Positions 4,760 through 7,384 of a stretch of 7,384 nt of DNA are shown here, piece after piece. The stretch lies in contig CAZVWH010000124.1 of NCBI GenBank assembly GCA_964631175.1, positions 1 through 7,384 on the forward strand, read 5' to 3'. The notes below the pieces were generated by a model, which was not told the origin of the DNA, ran no database searches, and saw only the letters and a program-made list of their open reading frames with translations. Source of the DNA: CAZVWH01 sp964631175. GTDB lineage: Bacteria; Planctomycetota; Phycisphaerae; Sedimentisphaerales; Anaerobacaceae. Both the position numbers and the translations under genes were made by a program. Position 1 is the stretch's first letter. Every line of letters begins with the position of its first letter.

Positions 4760-6796
4760 ATGAAAAGTATCGTTGAAATACTTAATGATAAAATCAGTGC
4801 GGCGATGGCCGATGTCACCGGCCAGCAGCGCTGTGCCGCAATTGTAGGCCCGGCTACCGACCCGAAGTTCGGCGATTACCAGGCCAACGGCGTAATGGCT
4901 CTTGCAAAAAAGCTCAAAACGAATCCTCACAAATTAGCCGAAGAAGTCGTAAATAAACTTAACACCGAACACCGAACACCGAACTCTGAACTACTATTAA
5001 GTGACATCTGCGAACAGCCGGAGGTGGCAGGCCCGGGTTTTATCAATCTACGATTGAAAGCCGATTTTGTAGCAAAAACTTTATTAGAAATATCAAGGCA
5101 TTATGTAGAGGAGGTGCTTCCCGGCGGTAACAAAGTACCTTATTCGAGATTTGGCATTGATAAAGTTGCAAATCCTAAGAAGATTGTTGTTGATTTCTCT
5201 GCGCCAAATATAGCTAAAGAGATGCACGTTGGTCACTTGCGAAGCACCATCATCGGCGATTGTATCTGCCGAGTCCTTGAATTCCTCGGCCATAAAGTCA
5301 TTCGCCAGAACCACATCGGCAACTGGGGCACTCAGGTTGGGATGTTGATGGCTAAGTTGGATGAGGATTCACGCAAACAAGAGGAATACGCCGGCGCCCC
5401 CATTACAGCAGAGCAACTTAAGCTTCCACTCGTTATATTCGAGCACTTCTACAAACAAGCAAAACAACGATACGACAGCGATGAACAGTTTGCAAAATCA
5501 GCGAGAGAGGCGGTCGTTCGTTTGCACAAGAATGATCCGGAATATACCGTGCTCTGGCAGATAATTGTCAATGAGTCTCGCTCTCATTATCAGGCAATCT
5601 ACGACACTCTCGGTGTGAATCTTAAAAAACAGCATGAACGCGGCGAGAGTTTTTATAAGGATATGCTGCCCGGAATTGTCGAGGAATTACTAAAACGCAA
5701 GATTGCTGAAAAATCAAAAGGTGCGATTTGTGTCTTCCCTGATAAGGAAAAATTCAAGACTAAAGATGGTAATCCTATGCCATTGATTATTCGAAAGTCT
5801 GATGAGGCACATTTGTATGCGACGACGGATTTGGCGGCGCTGCGGTACAGAGTAACTAGTATGCAATACGAAGGAAAGGAGTATAAAGCTGATAAGATAA
5901 TTTATGTCACCGATGCCCGGCAAAAGTTGCATTTTGAGATGCTTTTTGCTGTGGCTCGGATGGCTGGTTGGGACGTAAGACAGAAGGTTAGCCCCCACCC
6001 CTGCGGTGGGGGTCAGAAGCCTGCCCTGAGCGAAGCCGAAGGGACAGAAGACAGAGGACAGAGGACAGAAGGACAGCTTGTCCGGCGTAGCTTTAGCGAA
6101 GACGGAAGGACAGAATTTGTTCATGTTACTTTTGGTTCGGTACTTGGCGAAAACGGCAAGCCATTAAAAACGCGCGAGGGTGAAAACGTTAAATTAAAAG
6201 ACCTTCTCAACGAAGCTATGGAACGTGCCCGCAAGATTGTCGAAGAGAAAAACCCGAATTTACCAGCCGCGAAAAAAACTGAGATCGCAAAGGCTGTTGG
6301 CATTGGTGCTGTCAAATACGCTGACTTTTCCAACAATCGCACAAGCGATTACGTTTTCAGCTTCAATAAGATGCTGGCGATGGAGGGCAACACAGCTCCG
6401 TATATGCAATACGCCTACGCCCGGATAAAATCCATAGAACGAAAGGCACAAAGCATCGAGCGGAAAGCACAAAGCAAAGATGTTGATGTCGAGACGGAAC
6501 TTGCCGGCATTAAAAGCATTGCACTAACCGACCCAGCAGAACTTGATTTGGCCAAACACCTCATCCGTTATGGCGAAGCAATTCAATCTGCGGCGGCTGA
6601 TTACAGGCCGAACTATCTGACGGCTTACCTGTACGAATTGGCCCAGAAATTCAGCGTCTTTTACACGAACTGTCCGGTTTTGGATGCCGGTCGAGGCAAA
6701 AGACCCACGAGGCTCTTGCTTTGCGACCTTACAGCACGAACTGTCAAACACGGTCTGAGCAACCTGCTCGGTATAGAAGTCGTAGAGCAAATGTAA
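4760..6796 (+). CDS. argS: Arginyl-tRNA synthetase with three in-frame repeat insertions
   Basis: ArgRS is a class I synthetase that charges tRNA-Arg with arginine in the cytoplasm. The 678-residue protein has the N-terminal tRNA-binding domain (about 1-110), the HIGH-type motif APNIAKEMHVGH (148-159), HIGNWGTQVG (185-194), the KMSKS-region equivalent GKPLKTREG (466-474, of the E. coli type without a standard KMSKS), the anticodon-binding DALR domain with NRTSDYVFSF and EGNTAPYMQYAYARI (542-556), and a normal C-terminus ending LLLCDLTARTVKHGL then EVVEQM. Bacterial ArgRS is commonly about 550-600 residues. The excess is accounted for partly by insertions at about 69-79, 408-450 and 559-572, all of repeat-like DNA. 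The frame is open throughout and all catalytic motifs remain, so it is probably functional. The ATG at 4760 has only a weak AGAAG upstream (4744-4748); the N-terminal sequence fits the family. The 38-nt gap to the next gene suggests possible co-transcription. Confidence 0.96.
   Translation: MKSIVEILNDKISAAMADVTGQQRCAAIVGPATDPKFGDYQANGVMALAKKLKTNPHKLAEEVVNKLNTEHRTPNSELLLSDICEQPEVAGPGFINLRLKADFVAKTLLEISRHYVEEVLPGGNKVPYSRFGIDKVANPKKIVVDFSAPNIAKEMHVGHLRSTIIGDCICRVLEFLGHKVIRQNHIGNWGTQVGMLMAKLDEDSRKQEEYAGAPITAEQLKLPLVIFEHFYKQAKQRYDSDEQFAKSAREAVVRLHKNDPEYTVLWQIIVNESRSHYQAIYDTLGVNLKKQHERGESFYKDMLPGIVEELLKRKIAEKSKGAICVFPDKEKFKTKDGNPMPLIIRKSDEAHLYATTDLAALRYRVTSMQYEGKEYKADKIIYVTDARQKLHFEMLFAVARMAGWDVRQKVSPHPCGGGQKPALSEAEGTEDRGQRTEGQLVRRSFSEDGRTEFVHVTFGSVLGENGKPLKTREGENVKLKDLLNEAMERARKIVEEKNPNLPAAKKTEIAKAVGIGAVKYADFSNNRTSDYVFSFNKMLAMEGNTAPYMQYAYARIKSIERKAQSIERKAQSKDVDVETELAGIKSIALTDPAELDLAKHLIRYGEAIQSAAADYRPNYLTAYLYELAQKFSVFYTNCPVLDAGRGKRPTRLLLCDLTARTVKHGLSNLLGIEVVEQM
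4961..4991. repeat. Seven-base tandem repeat inside argS
   Basis: AACACCG occurs three times in tandem (4961-4981), followed by a diverged unit AACTCTG (4982-4988) and AAC. In frame it gives NTEHRTPNSEL at about residues 68-78, between the end of the VVNKL helix and the SDICEQPEVAGPGF strand. Similar NTEHRTPN-type stretches are, from memory, common translations of intergenic repeats in environmental genomes. Confidence 0.75.
5981..6109. repeat. Mosaic repeat insertion inside argS, about 43 codons
   Basis: Between DVRQ (about 405-408) and TEFVHVTFGSVLGENGKP, where the family usually has a linker of roughly ten residues, lie about 43 extra residues. Four repeat types follow in order: the hairpin CCCCCACC (5992-5999) with GGTGGGGG (6005-6012); CCCTGAGCGAAGCCGAAGGG (6024-6043); tandem GGACAGA-like units (about 6041-6075); and a unit around 6072-6111 containing CTTGTCCGGCGTAGC and AGCGAAGACGG. 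Read on the minus strand the last unit gives FAKATPDKL, a translation I recall from repeats in other environmental genomes. The plus frame has no stop. Confidence 0.75.
6434..6475. repeat. Tandem 21-bp duplication inside argS (IERKAQS twice)
   Basis: Two 21-nt units (6434-6454 and 6455-6475) each encode IERKAQS at residues 559-565 and 566-572. They differ at four positions (ATA/ATC, GAA/GAG, CGA/CGG, AAG/AAA), all at the third codon base and all silent. The duplication lies right after the conserved YAYARIKS helix of the anticodon-binding domain. Confidence 0.85.
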
Positions 6797-6822
6797 TGGA
6801 TTCGGCAGGCTCACCAATAATT

Positions 6823-6828
6823 GAGGAG
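6823..6828 (+). promoter_or_regulatory. Ribosome binding site that fixes the yjbQ-like start
   Basis: GAGGAG lies 6 nt before the ATG at 6835. It decides against the in-frame ATG at 6796, which overlaps the argS stop but has no comparable site. Confidence 0.75.
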
Positions 6829-6834
6829 CTACTT

Positions 6835-7245
6835 ATGAATATCGTCCAGCAAGAATTCAGCGTAAGCACAAAAACACGCTGTCAAATGATTGACATTACC
6901 AGCCAGGTTCGATCGATTGTTGGTGAGTCCGGCATCAAAGATGGCGATGCGATTATTTATTGTCCTCACACCACAGCCGGCATTACCATCAACGAAAATG
7001 CCGACCGCTCTGTGCCTCAAGACATACTGCTTGCACTGGAAGAAATTGTACCTGAACACCAAGCAGGCTTCCAGCATATCGAGGGTAACTCGGATGCTCA
7101 CGCCAAAAGCTCAATTATCGGGTGTAGTGAGCAGGTCCTCATCAAAAACGGCTCACTGCACTTAGGCACCTGGCAGGGGATATTCTTCTGTGAGTTCGAC
7201 GGCCCACGCAATAGAAAAGTCTTTGTCCAGGTACGAGGACAATGA
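6835..7245 (+). CDS. yjbQ: YjbQ/UPF0047 family protein (secondary thiamine-phosphate synthase type)
   Basis: This 136-residue protein matches the small UPF0047 (YjbQ) family. Seen motifs are CPHTTAGITINENAD (43-57, His45), the HIEGNSDAHAKSS segment (81-93, with His81, Glu83, Asp87 and His89 as possible metal or substrate ligands), LGTWQGIFFCEFDGPR (110-125) and a C-terminal RKVFVQVRG strand. Databases often call the family secondary thiamine-phosphate synthase because E. coli YjbQ has been reported to show that activity when overexpressed; the physiological role remains unclear. Length is normal and the protein looks complete. It starts 38 nt after argS and has its own Shine-Dalgarno. An upstream in-frame ATG at 6796 would add 13 residues that do not look like the family N-terminus. 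No thiamine gene is visible nearby. Confidence 0.9.
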   Translation: MNIVQQEFSVSTKTRCQMIDITSQVRSIVGESGIKDGDAIIYCPHTTAGITINENADRSVPQDILLALEEIVPEHQAGFQHIEGNSDAHAKSSIIGCSEQVLIKNGSLHLGTWQGIFFCEFDGPRNRKVFVQVRGQ

Positions 7246-7284
7246 CAACCGATATGAAAATCAGCTTGGTTTGAGGTCAGCATT

Positions 7285-7384
7285 ATGGGGAACCAGTCTC
7301 GTAAAAAAATCGCGCCCAATGTTCTGTTACTAAGTGCCGTCAGTTTTCTCAATGATTTGAGCAGCGAGATGATAATGCCGATTC
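7285..7384 (+). CDS. MFS-type transporter, N-terminal fragment cut by window end
   Basis: The 33 visible codons give a short basic start (MGNQSRKK) followed by NVLLLSAVSFLNDLSSEMIMPI. The pattern VSFLNDLSSEMI.P is typical of the first transmembrane helix and following loop of a group of major facilitator superfamily permeases. The frame runs off the window, so substrate and full length cannot be judged. GAGGT at 7273-7277 lies 7 nt before the ATG, and an in-frame TGA at 7255-7257 limits any longer start. It begins 39 nt after the yjbQ-like gene, so co-transcription is plausible. Confidence 0.75.
   Translation, partial: MGNQSRKKIAPNVLLLSAVSFLNDLSSEMIMPI

Noticed and set aside
4961..4991. CRISPR-like repeat array
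   Set aside because: Units are 7 bp without spacers and lie inside a coding region; no cas gene is present.
5714..6124. Minus-strand open frame containing FAKATPDKL
   Set aside because: It lies opposite argS; the family-like peptide arises only from repeat DNA read backwards, and the rest has no gene character.
4760..6796. argS as a pseudogene because of its insertions
   Set aside because: All insertions preserve the frame, no stop occurs, and the catalytic and anticodon-binding motifs are intact.
6721..6834. Longer start for the yjbQ-like gene at 6721 or 6796
   Set aside because: The 6721 start lies deep in argS and the 6796 start lacks a Shine-Dalgarno; GAGGAG at 6823-6828 and the family N-terminus favour 6835.
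7242..7274. Ten-codon open frame overlapping the end of the yjbQ-like gene
   Set aside because: Too short, no recognisable peptide, and no ribosome binding site of its own.

Overview
The window comes from a bacterium of moderate GC content, probably an uncultured or environmental lineage. Housekeeping genes sit beside many short dispersed repeats, some of them inside coding regions. A K+-dependent membrane pyrophosphatase, and a repeat style I associate with Planctomycetota (Phycisphaerae-like) and other candidate-phylum genomes, point that way. This taxonomic guess is weak, because no rRNA or other marker gene is present.

All genes are on the + strand. From left to right they are: a repeat-bearing leader (1-182); argJ (183-1418, arginine biosynthesis); a 241-nt spacer with inverted and direct repeats (1419-1659); hppA (1660-4074, ion-pumping pyrophosphatase); a spacer with a strong intrinsic terminator (4167-4196) and a possible rsfS promoter; rsfS (4222-4578, ribosome silencing factor); a hairpin-packed spacer (4579-4759); argS (4760-6796, arginyl-tRNA synthetase); a YjbQ-family gene (6835-7245); and the first 33 codons of an MFS-type transporter (7285 to the window end). 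No gap without a gene exceeds 300 bases.

The genes are unrelated housekeeping functions rather than one pathway. argJ and argS both concern arginine but are 3.3 kb apart with a terminator between them. argS, the yjbQ-like gene and the transporter are closely spaced and may be co-transcribed. The hppA terminator separates hppA from what follows.

The most interesting signal is in-frame repeat DNA inside essential genes. argS carries three insertions relative to my recollection of the family: a 7-bp tandem repeat giving TEHRTPNSE, a mosaic of about 43 codons made of several repeat types, and a duplicated heptapeptide IERKAQS. argJ carries a smaller one. Similar material fills the rsfS-argS spacer and shares an exact 9-mer with the argS mosaic. 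This looks like a population of small repeats that enter both spacers and genes without breaking frame, comparable in outcome to the palindromic elements known in Rickettsia genes. I see no defence system, CRISPR array, transposase or clearly new multi-gene system.
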